In this document: one piece after another, positions 8,427 to 17,332 of the stretch
Layout: each line of letters starts with the position of its first letter
How positions within the stretch are numbered: the first letter of the stretch is position 1
Assembly (NCBI RefSeq): GCF_000013625.1
Contig: NC_009659.1
Span: forward strand, 3,410,001 to 3,474,000
Direction of reading: 5' to 3'
Origin: Janthinobacterium sp. Marseille
Lineage (GTDB): Bacteria > Pseudomonadota > Gammaproteobacteria > Burkholderiales > Burkholderiaceae_D
DNA length: 64,000 nucleotides
Notes under the pieces: model-generated
What the model was told of the DNA's origin: nothing
Databases searched by the model: none
Seen by the model: the letters and a program-made list of their open reading frames with translations, nothing else
Made by a program: the position numbers and the translations under genes

Positions 8427-9540
8427 CAAACTCGCTTTTTTTGTCATTCCGGCATTCGTAATTGGATTGCTTTCACCGATAGCTAGCGGTGCGCCAGGTG
8501 CGCATGGCCCAGATGGGGAGCACTTGGACGGTGCGGCGTCAGGTAGCGGTAGCGGATTGGCACGCCTGCCTGATGGCAGCGTCAATGTTCCTAAACAGGC
8601 GCAAAGAAGTATGGCCATCCGAACGGTAATGGCGGTCGAGAATGACCATCCACTAACCGTTGAACTGAATGGCCGCGTGGCGATAGATCCGAATGCTGGC
8701 GGACGCGTACAAGCACCATTTTCTGGTCGCATTGAAGCTGGCCCAAAGGGATTGCCAGTAGCTGGCCAACGCGTTGAGAAGGGACAGATTCTCATCCGTA
8801 TAAAACCCGTCGCCAGTGCCATTGACCGTAGCAATCAAGAGGCACAGTTAGCTGACCTACGCGCCAACCTTATTTTGGCAAAGCAACGAGTTGAACGTCT
8901 CGAATCGCTGGAAGGTAGCGTTCCTCAAAAAGACATTGAGGCAGCACGTGCAGAGCTAAGCAGTTTGAAAGGACGTGAACGGGCTGTGTCTGTAAGTGTC
9001 ATCGGTAGCGAGAGCATTACGGCGCCAGCGTCCGGCATAGTCGCCAGCGCAAACGTTTTAAGCGGGCAAATAGTAGAAGCACGCGATGTGTTATTCGAAA
9101 TCATTGATCCGAATCGTATGTTTGTTGAAGCAAGCAGCACGGACGTTGCACTCGCGAATCGCATTGGGCAAGCAAGTCTGGTGTCCTTTCCGGCTATCGA
9201 CCTGATTCTATTGGGTGGCGGACGCAGCTTACGTGATGGTGCATTGCCAATCACTTTTCAGGCGCAGGGAAAAGGAATGGCGTTAGCTGTGGGCCAACCC
9301 GTTACCGTCATCGCTAAACTGAACGAAAAGGTAAAGGGAATCGCACTCCCTGCAGAGGCGCTGGTACGCAATCCTGAAAACCAGCCCATCGTCTGGATCA
9401 AATCAGGTGCTGAACGTTTTATTGCTCAGAAGGTTGAAACACGCGCATTGGATGCAAACACAATCGTTGTGGTGAAGGGGCTTTCTCCCGAAAATCGCGT
9501 TGTTGTGTCAGGCACTGCACTGATCAATCAAATCCGATAG
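8419..9540 (+). CDS. RND efflux periplasmic adaptor (membrane fusion protein), CzcB-like
   Basis: 373-residue periplasmic adaptor that bridges pump and outer membrane channel. It has a signal peptide ending near IASGAPG, then the His-rich leader [13 protein letters not shown] shared with the upstream protein. The standard HlyD-type order follows: first barrel-sandwich half ([34 protein letters not shown]), coiled-coil hairpin ([26 protein letters not shown]...[16 protein letters not shown]), second half ([32 protein letters not shown]) and a beta-barrel with [13 protein letters not shown]. It has an RBS-like GGAAA before the ATG. Family assignment is certain; the substrate is not. Confidence 0.9.
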   Translation: MHNKLAFFVIPAFVIGLLSPIASGAPGAHGPDGEHLDGAASGSGSGLARLPDGSVNVPKQAQRSMAIRTVMAVENDHPLTVELNGRVAIDPNAGGRVQAPFSGRIEAGPKGLPVAGQRVEKGQILIRIKPVASAIDRSNQEAQLADLRANLILAKQRVERLESLEGSVPQKDIEAARAELSSLKGRERAVSVSVIGSESITAPASGIVASANVLSGQIVEARDVLFEIIDPNRMFVEASSTDVALANRIGQASLVSFPAIDLILLGGGRSLRDGALPITFQAQGKGMALAVGQPVTVIAKLNEKVKGIALPAEALVRNPENQPIVWIKSGAERFIAQKVETRALDANTIVVVKGLSPENRVVVSGTALINQIR

Positions 9541-9550
9541 GGGCGAACTC

Positions 9551-12500
9551 ATGTTTAACTGGATAGTTCGTTTCAGTCTGACCAATCGCATATTTGTTTT
9601 AGCGGCAGCATTGCTTTTGATGGTGTACGGCACATTAATGGCATTGCGTACACCGATTGATGTATTCCCGGATTTGAATAAGCCATTAGTGACGGTTCTG
9701 ACAGAGGCCGGAGGCATGGCTCCTGAAGAAGTCGAGCAGTTGGTATCGTTTCCCGTTGAAACATCGTTGAACGGGATGCCGGGCGTGACTAGAGTGCGTT
9801 CAGTGGCGGGCGTCGGTTTGTCGATTGTGTACGCCGAGTTCGATTGGGGCACAGACATTTACCGAAACCGACAGCTGGTATCGGAACGACTTGCACTTGT
9901 GAAGGAACAACTGCCCGATGGCATTACGCCAATCATGGGACCGGTCTCCTCCATCATGGGCGAAGTAATGTTGATAGCACTCCCTATTGATATCGCTAAA
10001 ACCGATCCAATGCGCGCGCGGGAATATGCCGACTTTGTACTACGGCCGAGGTTACTGTCTATTCCCGGCGTATCCCAGGTCATTCCTATTGGCGGTGACG
10101 TAAGGCAGTTGCGGGTTGAGCCGGATACAGCACGCATGGCGCAGTTCAATGTGACGCTTGAACAAATCGAAAGCGCACTACGTGGCTTTGCCGCCAACAC
10201 AAGCGGCGGTTTCATTGACCTTAATAGTCGAGAGTATCTGATTCGCAATCTGGGGCGTACCAATCGTCTGGAAGACGCAAAAGGATTGGCGGTTACCTAC
10301 CGGAATGGCAAACCTGTATTAATAGATCAAGTAGCAACCGTGCGGTTCGCTGCAGCGTTTAAACGAGGCGATGCAGGACTTAACGGCAAGCCAGCAGTAA
10401 TCGTCAGCGTGCAGAAACAGCCGGCTGCAGATACGGTCAAGTTGACGCGAGATATTGAGGCCGCATTAAGTGAACTCAAACAAGGGCTTCCTGAGGGTCT
10501 TTCCGCGCCGGAAGTGCTGTTTAGACAGGCTGACTTCATTGAAGCATCGATCAATAACGTGGTGGAAGCATTGCGTGATGGTGCAATCCTCGTTGCGATT
10601 ATCTTGTTTGCGTTCTTGCTCAATGTCCGGACCACCGCAATATCACTTATTGCGATTCCTTTATCGCTTGCAGTAACTGCCGTCGCATTTCACTTGCTGG
10701 GTCAATCGATCAACGTGATGACACTCGGCGGTCTCGCCATTGCAATCGGCGAACTCGTCGATGATGCGGTAGTGGATGTTGAAAATATTTTGCGGCGTCT
10801 CAAGCAGCGAAGTGTCGGAGACAAATCACTATCGGTAATGGAAGTAATCTGGCGCGCATCGGTCGAGGTGCGTTCTGGCATCGTGTATGCAACCGTTATC
10901 GTTGTCCTTGTATTCGTGCCGCTGTTCGCCTTACCTGGAATTGAAGGCCGTTTGTTCGCGCCGCTTGGTATTGCTTACATTGTGTCGATACTGGCCTCAA
11001 TGTTGGTTTCCATGACGATCACTCCTGTGCTGGCTTATTACCTGTTGCCACACATGAAGCAGCTCCAGCACGGCGATAGCCCTCTGGTCAGCCGCCTGAA
11101 GGCATGGGATGAGCGAGTGCTAATGTGGTCATTCCCAAGATCAAAAATGATTCTGGCTGTAGCTGCATTTCTAGTCGTTGCCTCTGCATCTACGATTGCA
11201 TTCTTTCCTCGTGCTTTTTTGCCGCCATTTAACGAAGGTTCTTTGGTGATGGGCATGACATTCACCCCAGGCACTTCATTGGCAGAAGCCAATCGAATGG
11301 GTGCAATGGCTGAAACGCTCATTCGACAGGTTCCAGAAGTAATCAAGGTTGGACGACGCACTGGCCGTGCTGAACTTGATGAACATGCCGAAGGGGTTCA
11401 TTCGTCAGAAATTGACGTCGACCTGAAGCGATCAGAACGTGGTCGGGAAGAAATAATGGCGGACATTCGCGCGCAGCTTTCGACCATCCCGGCATCGGTA
11501 GCGATTGGACAGCCGATTTCACATCGGCTTGATCATCTGCTTTCTGGTGTGCGCGCGCAGATTGCACTGAAGATTTACGGTGACGATACCGATACCCTGC
11601 GTGGATTGGCAGAAGGATTGCGTTCACGTTTGGTTACGGTGCCCGGCCTTGTGGATCTCTCGGTTGAGCGGCAAGTTCTTATTCCGCAAATCAAAATACA
11701 CGTGGATTATCGTAAGGCCGCTCAGTATGGAATAGCTCCAGGCCAATTATTGACCATGTTGGAAACGCTTTCGGAAGGAAAGCGCATTGCGCAAGTTGTC
11801 GATGGGATTCGTAGATTCGATGTGACGATACGCCTGCCGGACGATGGTCGTTCACCCCAAGACCTATCCCGCGTAATGATAGATACACCTGCGGGAAAAA
11901 TACCGTTGTCATCGATTGCAACTGTTGAGGAAGGCGACGGGCCGAACCAGATTGGTAGAGAAAATGGCAGAAGACGCATTGTCGTCTATGCCAATACAGA
12001 CGGATCTGACATGTCGCGCATCATCGGCGACGTTCGTGCCGCAATTGCCGCGACACCAATGCCTAGCGCCTATTTCGTGAGTGTCGAAGGACAATTCCAA
12101 GCGCAAGAAAAAGCGATGAAACTTATCGTAGGCTTATCCCTATTGTCGTTGGCGATGATTTTCCTCGTGCTCTATTCGCGATATAAATCTGGCGTCCTGG
12201 CGTTGGTCATTATGGGCAACATCCCCTTTGCATTGATTGGTAGCGTCATCGCGATGTGGATTGCCGACGTATCGCTGTCTGTAGCATCCATGGTTGGTTT
12301 TATTACGCTAGCCGGTATCGCAACGCGTAATGGCATCCTCAAAGTCAGTCATTACATCAATCTCTGCAAGTTCGAAGGCGAAGCGTTCGGCCTGCCGATG
12401 ATCGTGCGCGGCTCGCTGGAAAGACTAACACCCGTGTTGATGACAGCATTGGTAGCTGCCTTTGCCTTGACACCATTGTTATTGGCGGCGGATGCGCCGG

Positions 12501-12655
12501 GCAAAGAGATTTTGCATCCGGTTGCGGTCGTGATTTTTGGAGGTCTGATTAGCTCGACGATTCTCGACTCGCTTCTCACTCCACTGATATTTTGGTTAGT
12601 CGGACGCAAGCCACTTGAACGACTGATTGCAGGGCAACAGGAAAATGCTTATTAA
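9551..12655 (+). CDS. heavy-metal efflux RND pump, CzcA/CusA-like
   Basis: 1034-residue inner-membrane proton-driven RND exporter of the HME class. It has the usual N-terminus ([31 protein letters not shown]), the early motif [29 protein letters not shown], two large periplasmic loops and 12 membrane helices. The TM4 proton-relay signature reads [15 protein letters not shown] (about residues 397-411), with acidic residues at each expected site. It differs from the CzcA (DGAVVxVEN) and CusA (VDAAIVMIEN) patterns, so it belongs to another HME subgroup and the metal cannot be assigned. The periplasmic cleft segment [24 protein letters not shown] is Met-rich. It lies 10 bp after the adaptor gene and is full length. 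Confidence 0.92.
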   Translation: MFNWIVRFSLTNRIFVLAAALLLMVYGTLMALRTPIDVFPDLNKPLVTVLTEAGGMAPEEVEQLVSFPVETSLNGMPGVTRVRSVAGVGLSIVYAEFDWGTDIYRNRQLVSERLALVKEQLPDGITPIMGPVSSIMGEVMLIALPIDIAKTDPMRAREYADFVLRPRLLSIPGVSQVIPIGGDVRQLRVEPDTARMAQFNVTLEQIESALRGFAANTSGGFIDLNSREYLIRNLGRTNRLEDAKGLAVTYRNGKPVLIDQVATVRFAAAFKRGDAGLNGKPAVIVSVQKQPAADTVKLTRDIEAALSELKQGLPEGLSAPEVLFRQADFIEASINNVVEALRDGAILVAIILFAFLLNVRTTAISLIAIPLSLAVTAVAFHLLGQSINVMTLGGLAIAIGELVDDAVVDVENILRRLKQRSVGDKSLSVMEVIWRASVEVRSGIVYATVIVVLVFVPLFALPGIEGRLFAPLGIAYIVSILASMLVSMTITPVLAYYLLPHMKQLQHGDSPLVSRLKAWDERVLMWSFPRSKMILAVAAFLVVASASTIAFFPRAFLPPFNEGSLVMGMTFTPGTSLAEANRMGAMAETLIRQVPEVIKVGRRTGRAELDEHAEGVHSSEIDVDLKRSERGREEIMADIRAQLSTIPASVAIGQPISHRLDHLLSGVRAQIALKIYGDDTDTLRGLAEGLRSRLVTVPGLVDLSVERQVLIPQIKIHVDYRKAAQYGIAPGQLLTMLETLSEGKRIAQVVDGIRRFDVTIRLPDDGRSPQDLSRVMIDTPAGKIPLSSIATVEEGDGPNQIGRENGRRRIVVYANTDGSDMSRIIGDVRAAIAATPMPSAYFVSVEGQFQAQEKAMKLIVGLSLLSLAMIFLVLYSRYKSGVLALVIMGNIPFALIGSVIAMWIADVSLSVASMVGFITLAGIATRNGILKVSHYINLCKFEGEAFGLPMIVRGSLERLTPVLMTALVAAFALTPLLLAADAPGKEILHPVAVVIFGGLISSTILDSLLTPLIFWLVGRKPLERLIAGQQENAY

Positions 12656-12707
12656 TAAGGTTTATGTGGCGGCACCTATTCAAGACACGCCACATTTTTT
12701 GGAGAAA

Positions 12708-13085
12708 ATGATGAAGAAGATTTTAGCTTTGGTAACAATGGCAATTGCACTTACCACCACTGGTCAAGTTCTCGCACACGGCGCAAAAGCAAGTCACGGT
12801 GGTATTGCGCAGAGCGTTAATGATTTGAACTTTGAATTAGTCGCTAAAGATGGCAAAGCCACGATCTATGTTGAAGATCATGACGAAGCACTTTCCACTG
12901 CGGGTGCAACAGGCAAACTTACTATTCTTAATGGCGCTGAAAAAACCGAAGTGCCACTTGAAGCTGCTGGAACCAACCAGCTGGTATCGAAAGGTGAAGT
13001 CAAATTATCTAAGGGTGCAAAGGTCGTTGCAGCAATTACTTTTGCCGATAAAAGCACTGTTAACGTGAGATTTGCAGTTAAATAA
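12708..13085 (+). CDS. small exported protein of the RND efflux locus
   Basis: 125-residue secreted protein. The start at 12708 was chosen because TTTGGAG lies just before ATGATG and it opens directly on a signal peptide (MMKKILALVTMAIALTTTGQVLA). The mature protein begins HGAKASHGG (candidate His metal ligands), followed by a small beta-rich domain with ELVAKDGKATIYVEDHDE and LSKGAKVVAAITFADKSTVNVRF. I recall proteins of this type next to HME pumps in Burkholderiales, but I know of no assigned function. It follows the pump gene in the same direction, which suggests a periplasmic metal-binding or chaperone role (inferred). Confidence 0.8.
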   Translation: MMKKILALVTMAIALTTTGQVLAHGAKASHGGIAQSVNDLNFELVAKDGKATIYVEDHDEALSTAGATGKLTILNGAEKTEVPLEAAGTNQLVSKGEVKLSKGAKVVAAITFADKSTVNVRFAVK

Positions 13086-13200
13086 AGTTGGTGCTGCTCA
13101 TATGTACAGAGTAATGATCGAGGCATTCATTACTTTGTACTTTTTGAACGTCTCGCCCGTCAATTTTTGTTAATGCCAGCATCAGCTATATAGGAAAAAT

Positions 13201-13551
13201 ATGTATTGGATTATCACCAAATATCTAATTACTGCCGGCGTGGTTGTTCTTGTTTCGGAGTTTGCCAAACGTAGCGACAAACTCGGCGGCTTAATCGCTG
13301 CATTGCCGATGATTACAGTGCTGACGCTGATTTGGCTTTACATTGAAAAGCAACCGGAAGCAAAAATCGCCAATCACGCGTGGTATACCTTTTGGTATGT
13401 AGTTCCAACCTTGCCGATGTTTTTGATTTTTCCCACACTGCTACCGCGGATAGGTTTTTGGCCAACGCTTCTCGCTTCTGTCGTAATCACGCTCATTTGC
13501 TTTGCTACTTTTGCATTTGTTATGCGTCGATTTGGTGTTGAACTGATCTAA
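13201..13551 (+). CDS. DUF3147 family small membrane protein
   Basis: 116-residue integral membrane protein with four hydrophobic segments: YLITAGVVVLVSEFA, LGGLIAALPMITVLTLIWLYIE, WYVVPTLPMFLIFPTLLP and WPTLLASVVITLICFATFAFVM. The pattern LGGLIAALPMITVLTLIW is characteristic of DUF3147. A GGAAAAAT site precedes the ATG. It lies 115 bp after the small exported protein and ends just before a strong terminator, so it is the last gene of the efflux locus. The function of the family is unknown. Confidence 0.8.
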   Translation: MYWIITKYLITAGVVVLVSEFAKRSDKLGGLIAALPMITVLTLIWLYIEKQPEAKIANHAWYTFWYVVPTLPMFLIFPTLLPRIGFWPTLLASVVITLICFATFAFVMRRFGVELI

Positions 13552-13577
13552 AAGTGTTAGCGGCTAAATTGGGACGT

Positions 13578-13606
13578 AAAAAAACCGGCCAATGCCGGTT
13601 TTTTTA
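13578..13606. terminator. bidirectional intrinsic terminator
   Basis: Stem AACCGGC / GCCGGTT with a four-base CAAT loop, an A-run on the left and a T-run on the right. It can end both the rightward efflux operon and the leftward YHYH peptide gene that stops 10 bp away. Confidence 0.88.
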
Positions 13607-13615
13607 TCTTGCTAA

Positions 13616-13741
13616 TTAATGACAATGGTAACCGCCATTTTTTCGATCATTATGACAACCGTTGCTATCAGTGCCACCGGAATGAGCAAAAGCAAAAGAT
13701 GCAATCGAGGTCACCAGCATTGCCATTATTATTTTTTTCAT
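13616..13741 (-). CDS. 41-residue exported YHYH-type peptide
   Basis: Short gene read directly from the minus strand. The ATG at 13741 is preceded by AGGGAAA. A signal peptide (MKKIIMAMLVTSIASFAFA) leads to the mature 22-residue peptide HSGGTDSNGCHNDRKNGGYHCH, broken here as HSGGTDSNGCH and NDRKNGGYHCH. Two Cys-His pairs and further His residues give an obvious small metal or heme-like ligand set. The HSGGTDxNGCH...YHCH pattern is that of YHYH-domain small proteins known to me from many proteobacteria, function unproven. It is convergent with the efflux operon and shares its terminator, in a metal-resistance setting. Confidence 0.8.
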   Translation of the reverse strand: MKKIIMAMLVTSIASFAFAHSGGTDSNGCHNDRKNGGYHCH

Positions 13742-13877
13742 CGCCATTTCCCTATGTTTTAGTCATACATGGAGTGTAAGAGCGTAGGAGTTTTACCGCA
13801 TCCCATGAATATGGCTAAAACAGAGAATTCGCTTCCCGTGCCGTGCCTGATTAAGAAACCGAGTGTCTGCTATTGGC

Positions 13878-15104
13878 GGCGGTTTCAACCGGTCAATGCA
13901 ACAGATTGATAAAACCGTTGAGCCGGTGTTTCATAGTTTAAAGTCTTTCTCGGTCGTTCATTGAGTCGTCTGGCGACGGCATTCAATTGCGCCTGCGAGT
14001 AGCCCGAGATGTCCATTCCTTTCGGGAAGTACTGACGCAGCAAGCCATTGGTATTTTCGTTTGATCCACGTTGCCACGGACTTCGTGGATCGCAGAAGTA
14101 GACCTGGATATCGGTCGCCAGCGTGAAGCGCTTGTGGTCGGCCAATTCTTTGCCTCGATCCCAGGTCAGCGATTTATATAATTCCTGCGGTAGCTTGCCC
14201 GCATGCTTGATCAGCGCATCAATTACCGTCTGCGTATCCTTGCGAGCGATTTTTACCAACATCACATAGCGCGTATGGCGCTCCACTAATGTCGCTATCT
14301 GGCTGTTGCCACTTCCAAATAGCAAATCCCCTTCCCAATGGCCTGGCACCGCACGATCTTCCACACCAGCTGGTCTTTCGCTGATTGATACGGCGTCGCT
14401 GATCTGGCCGTGATTGTCTGTCTTCTGCGTGTGATGCCGTGAACGACGCATGACACGTACCCGCCTCAAATGCTCAGTGAGCTCCTTCTTCAAGGCACCG
14501 CGTGTTTGGATGAACAAGGTCTTGTAGATGGTTTCGTGAGACACATGCAATTCCTCATTACCTGGATGACTGTATTTAAGCCATCCGGCCACTTGTTGTG
14601 GTGACCATTGCTGGCGAAGTTTGTCCGCGACGGCGCTGGCTAGCTGTCGGTTCATTAAAAGCTTACAGGCTTTGGGCCGATGAGCGCGATTCCAGGTGGC
14701 TGCATCGGCTTCTGCAGCACGGTAGGCTTCAATGCCGCCGTTGCGTTTGATCTCCCGACTGATTGTCGATGGTGATCGTTCCAGATTTCTGGCAATGACA
14801 CGCATTGAATGACCAGCGACAATGGCGCGAGAGATTTCTTCCCGTTCGGCCAGCGTCAACGCCGTACTAGATCGAATGCGTGGCAGTGGTCGGATTCCCC
14901 CACTCTCAGCCAGAATGCGCTGGACAGAGGAATGGTTTCGATCGAATAACTGGGCAATCTGCTGGAGAGATTCTCCCTTCTTCCAGCGATCCCACATCAA
15001 TGCCTTTTGGCTATCGGTATAAATGATCCTTGTTCGGCGAACCATGGCACACTCCCGCTATCTGCATAGCCTTTAGTGTGTTGCATTGACCGGTTGAAAC
15101 CGCC
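13878..15104 (-). mobile_element. IS30-family insertion sequence, copy 2 (1227 bp)
   Basis: Terminal repeats GGCGGTTTCAACCGGTCAAT (left, from 13878) and the exact complement ending at 15104, enclosing one transposase on the minus strand. A 2-bp GC duplication is readable at 13876-13877 and 15105-15106. Removing the element and one GC joins TGTCTGCTATTGGC to CGATAGCGGTC, restoring a palindrome cut exactly at its centre. It is the same size as copy 1 at 2016-3242. The two copies could recombine and delete or, with inversion of one, rearrange the chr-efflux segment between them; here they are in direct orientation, so deletion is the expected outcome. Confidence 0.92.
13885..15045 (-). CDS. IS30-family transposase, copy 2
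   Basis: 386-residue transposase almost identical to copy 1. The DDE core is present (GHWEGDLLFG, TWDRGKELADH, SPWQRGSNENTNGLL), and the two N-terminal helix-turn-helix regions are intact (SLQQIAQLFDRNHSSVQRIL and SMRVIARNLERSPSTISREI). Differences from copy 1 are scattered single substitutions, so the copies diverged after duplication or arrived separately rather than by a very recent local duplication. It appears functional. Confidence 0.95.
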   Translation of the reverse strand: MVRRTRIIYTDSQKALMWDRWKKGESLQQIAQLFDRNHSSVQRILAESGGIRPLPRIRSSTALTLAEREEISRAIVAGHSMRVIARNLERSPSTISREIKRNGGIEAYRAAEADAATWNRAHRPKACKLLMNRQLASAVADKLRQQWSPQQVAGWLKYSHPGNEELHVSHETIYKTLFIQTRGALKKELTEHLRRVRVMRRSRHHTQKTDNHGQISDAVSISERPAGVEDRAVPGHWEGDLLFGSGNSQIATLVERHTRYVMLVKIARKDTQTVIDALIKHAGKLPQELYKSLTWDRGKELADHKRFTLATDIQVYFCDPRSPWQRGSNENTNGLLRQYFPKGMDISGYSQAQLNAVARRLNERPRKTLNYETPAQRFYQSVALTG

Positions 15105-15201
15105 GCCGATAGCGGTCGTCCGGCTTCGACCCAAAGCGGGCATTAACAGGACAACGGATGAATTGCAGGCAAAGCGATTAACCTACGCAACCACCTGTCA
15201 G

Positions 15202-15999
15202 TCAACTCGAAATGGTTTTGCCAACCATTAGGCAAGCGACAAGTATGCAAATGATTGCAAAAGCAATCTTCAAATACTTTGCAGGTAGTCGCAACGACAG
15301 AGGTTGACCTATAAGCATTCCCAGAGCTGAGCCCGCGGCGAAAGGCACACCGACACCTTGGTCAAAGTGCCCAGCAGATATGCTCACAACTACCCCTGTG
15401 AGCGATATAAATGCAATGACTGCAAGCGACGTTGCCACCACGGACTTCATTGCCAAGTCGGTATAGCGTTGCAGAGCGGGCACCATCACAAAACCACCAC
15501 CTACTCCTAGCAGGCCGGACAATATCCCGGCAAAGCTACCGGCTAACAATAGCCGGCTTGCGCACTTGCTGGTCCAAACAAAGCGACCACTTTTTTCGTC
15601 ACGGATACACGGTAAGGAATCCCCATTGACTGCTTTTTGTGTTTTTTGTCGGCCGTCCATCAAGTTTTTGTACGCAATCCAAATCAATACGACTGCGAAC
15701 AAAATACTAAGAAGATTTGTATCAAGGCGCTGGGCAAGCCATAACCCTATTGGAGCAGCAAGTATGCCGGTGCCTGCTATCACCATTGCTGCCCGATAAC
15801 GGACAGCTCCAGCCCGAAAGCCAATCATTGCTCCTACCGCTGCCGAGATTCCGACCGAAAGTAGCGCGATTGGTCCGGCGTCACTGACTGTCATGTTAAG
15901 CGCAAACACAAGGAGCGGTACGGCAAGGATGCCTCCACCTGCTCCCGTCAAGCCCATGACAAGCCCGACCGTCGCTCCTAAAACGAGACTAGATAGCAT
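15202..15999 (-). CDS. TauE/SafE-family sulfite/sulfur-anion exporter
   Basis: 265-residue membrane protein with about eight helices. The start at 15999 (MLSSLVLGATVGLVMGLTGAGGGILAVPLLVF) was chosen because it gives the canonical N-terminus; the frame runs further upstream but overlaps the preceding gene. The two family repeats are visible, GLTGAGGGILAVPLLV near the start and GILSGLLGVGGGFVMVPAL in the second half. TauE/SafE proteins export sulfite, sulfoacetate or related anions. Here it follows two YeeE/YedE genes and a persulfide-type repressor, so export of sulfite made by the divergent dioxygenase is a reasonable inference. Confidence 0.88.
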   Translation of the reverse strand: MLSSLVLGATVGLVMGLTGAGGGILAVPLLVFALNMTVSDAGPIALLSVGISAAVGAMIGFRAGAVRYRAAMVIAGTGILAAPIGLWLAQRLDTNLLSILFAVVLIWIAYKNLMDGRQKTQKAVNGDSLPCIRDEKSGRFVWTSKCASRLLLAGSFAGILSGLLGVGGGFVMVPALQRYTDLAMKSVVATSLAVIAFISLTGVVVSISAGHFDQGVGVPFAAGSALGMLIGQPLSLRLPAKYLKIAFAIICILVACLMVGKTISS

Positions 16000-16007
16000 G
16001 GGTGTAT

Positions 16008-16445
16008 TTATGCGGCTTTCTTGTGCGACGCTGCTGATACGCGCTCTAGGAGCTCGAATATGAGCATGCCGACTATCATCGCAAAGAAGAACAGCAAGGG
16101 CTTTGCGCCCCCTTGGGAAAGCGATACCAGGGCAGGCCCCGGGCAATATCCCGCCAAGCCCCAACCGACGCCAAAGGTCAAACTACCAAGCACAAGCCGC
16201 CGGTCAATTTTCGTGGCTGTCGGCAGACGCATTGCTTCACCCAGCAGTGATTGCGGTCGCTTGACTGCGAACGGGAATGCCAGCGAGCCGACTAGCAGTG
16301 CGCCCCCCATGACAAAGGCAAGTGACGGGTCCCAGTTTCCAGCCAGGTCCAGAAATCCAAGTACCTTGGATGGGTCTGCCATGCCTGAAATAATCAGACC
16401 AAGACCGAATACCAAGCCGGCTAATAACGACATCAGCAATGTCAT
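16008..16445 (-). CDS. YeeE/YedE (DUF6691) family transporter subunit
   Basis: 145-residue membrane protein, half-size YeeE/YedE type: GLVFGLGLIISGMADPSKVLGFLDLAGNWDPSLAFVMGGALLVG, then GWGLAGYCPGPALVSLSQGG. The SGMADPxKVxGFLD and GYCPGPAL motifs define the PmpB-like half. It lies 8 bp before the exporter gene and 10 bp after its partner. Family knowledge: paired half-YeeE proteins import thiosulfate-like sulfur species. The conserved Cys in GYCPGP is present. Confidence 0.88.
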   Translation of the reverse strand: MTLLMSLLAGLVFGLGLIISGMADPSKVLGFLDLAGNWDPSLAFVMGGALLVGSLAFPFAVKRPQSLLGEAMRLPTATKIDRRLVLGSLTFGVGWGLAGYCPGPALVSLSQGGAKPLLFFFAMIVGMLIFELLERVSAASHKKAA

Positions 16446-16455
16446 TTCAGTCTCC

Positions 16456-16887
16456 TCAAGTAAACGCGTGACGCACGAGGTAGACAGTCACAAACCCTGC
16501 AAACATAAAGGCCAGAGTCGCCACCATCGAGCGCGGTGAACGGCGAGACAGACCACATATGCCATGCCCGCTGGTACAGCCCGCACCATAACGGGTGCCA
16601 ATGCCCACCAGCAGTCCGGCGACGATGAGTGCTGGCATGCTGGTATCGAAGCTTACGTCAGGAAGCGGCACTGCGAAGCCATAGACAAGCGGTGCGCACA
16701 CCAAGCCAACGATGAAGGCAACGCGCCATCCGATGTCGCCGTTGAACGGTCTGAACAGGCCGCCCACAATTCCGCTGATACCAGCGATTTTGCCGTTGAA
16801 GAACAGGAGCAGCGTGGCCGATACACCAATCAACAAGCCGCCAACAAGCGAGGCCCATGGCGTGAAGTGAATCCAGTCAATCGTCAT
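16456..16887 (-). CDS. YeeE/YedE family transporter subunit (partner half)
   Basis: 143-residue membrane protein, PmpA-like half. The start at 16887 (MTIDWIHFTPWASLVGG) was chosen because AGGAGTAACGAG precedes it. Motifs: GGLLIGVSATLLLFFNGKIAGISGIVGGLF and GTRYGAGCTSGHGICGLSRRSPRSMVAT. The GCTSGHGICG segment carries the Cys residues typical of sulfur-species transport in YeeE proteins. It sits 4 bp after the repressor gene in one operon and probably forms a functional pair with the next gene. Confidence 0.88.
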   Translation of the reverse strand: MTIDWIHFTPWASLVGGLLIGVSATLLLFFNGKIAGISGIVGGLFRPFNGDIGWRVAFIVGLVCAPLVYGFAVPLPDVSFDTSMPALIVAGLLVGIGTRYGAGCTSGHGICGLSRRSPRSMVATLAFMFAGFVTVYLVRHAFT

Positions 16888-16891
16888 CTCG

Positions 16892-17215
16892 TTACTCCTC
16901 ATCCTTTGGACAGTACAACTGGTAAAGTACTTGTAGTATCGCCAGCGCTTCTGGGCTGCTAACGCTGTAGAAAATCTGCTTGCCTTCGCGACGAGTGTTT
17001 ACAACCTTCTCTTCCCGCAACACGGTCAATTGCTGCGACAGCGTCGGTTGGCGAATCCCGGTCATCGTTTCCAACTCGCCGACCGAGTATTCTCCTTGCG
17101 TCATCTGGCATAGCAGCAGCAAGCGGTCAGGGTTGGCAAGAGTCTTCAGTAAGCCGCAGGCCTGTCCAGCAGCTGCCTGGAGTTTTACTAATTCAATTTG
17201 CTTTGGATTGGTCAT
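16892..17215 (-). CDS. ArsR-family persulfide-responsive repressor, BigR/SqrR-like
   Basis: 107-residue winged-helix repressor. The ATG at 17215 (MTNPKQIELVKLQ) was preferred to an upstream extension rich in Tyr and Ile. The core LLKTLANPDRLLLLCQMTQGEYSVGELETMTGIRQPTLSQQLTVLREEKVV closely resembles Xylella BigR. Cys36 and Cys102 are 66 residues apart, the same spacing as the redox pair of BigR (42/108) and SqrR (41/107). A sulfane-sulfur-sensing disulfide or tetrasulfide mechanism is therefore likely. No metal-site motif of classical ArsR is seen. The gene is divergent from the dioxygenase and shares its AT-rich control region. Confidence 0.88.
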   Translation of the reverse strand: MTNPKQIELVKLQAAAGQACGLLKTLANPDRLLLLCQMTQGEYSVGELETMTGIRQPTLSQQLTVLREEKVVNTRREGKQIFYSVSSPEALAILQVLYQLYCPKDEE

Positions 17216-17245
17216 ATGAAATCGGGTGAAGTAACGCTTTACACC

Positions 17246-17287
17246 AAAATAATATACTATAATAATATATTTTAACATATATTATTT
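17246..17287. promoter_or_regulatory. AT-rich operator/promoter between repressor and dioxygenase
   Basis: An inverted repeat AAATAATATA (17247-17256) / TATATTATTT (17278-17287) encloses a very AT-rich centre that includes TATAATAATATA. It lies in the only divergent gap of the locus, where a BigR-type repressor would block both promoters. BigR boxes are known to be AT-rich dyads; the match here is by eye. Confidence 0.6.
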
Positions 17288-17332
17288 GCGAAAAAGTTAC
17301 TACCATTTTTTTTGACTCATTCAGGAGCCATT

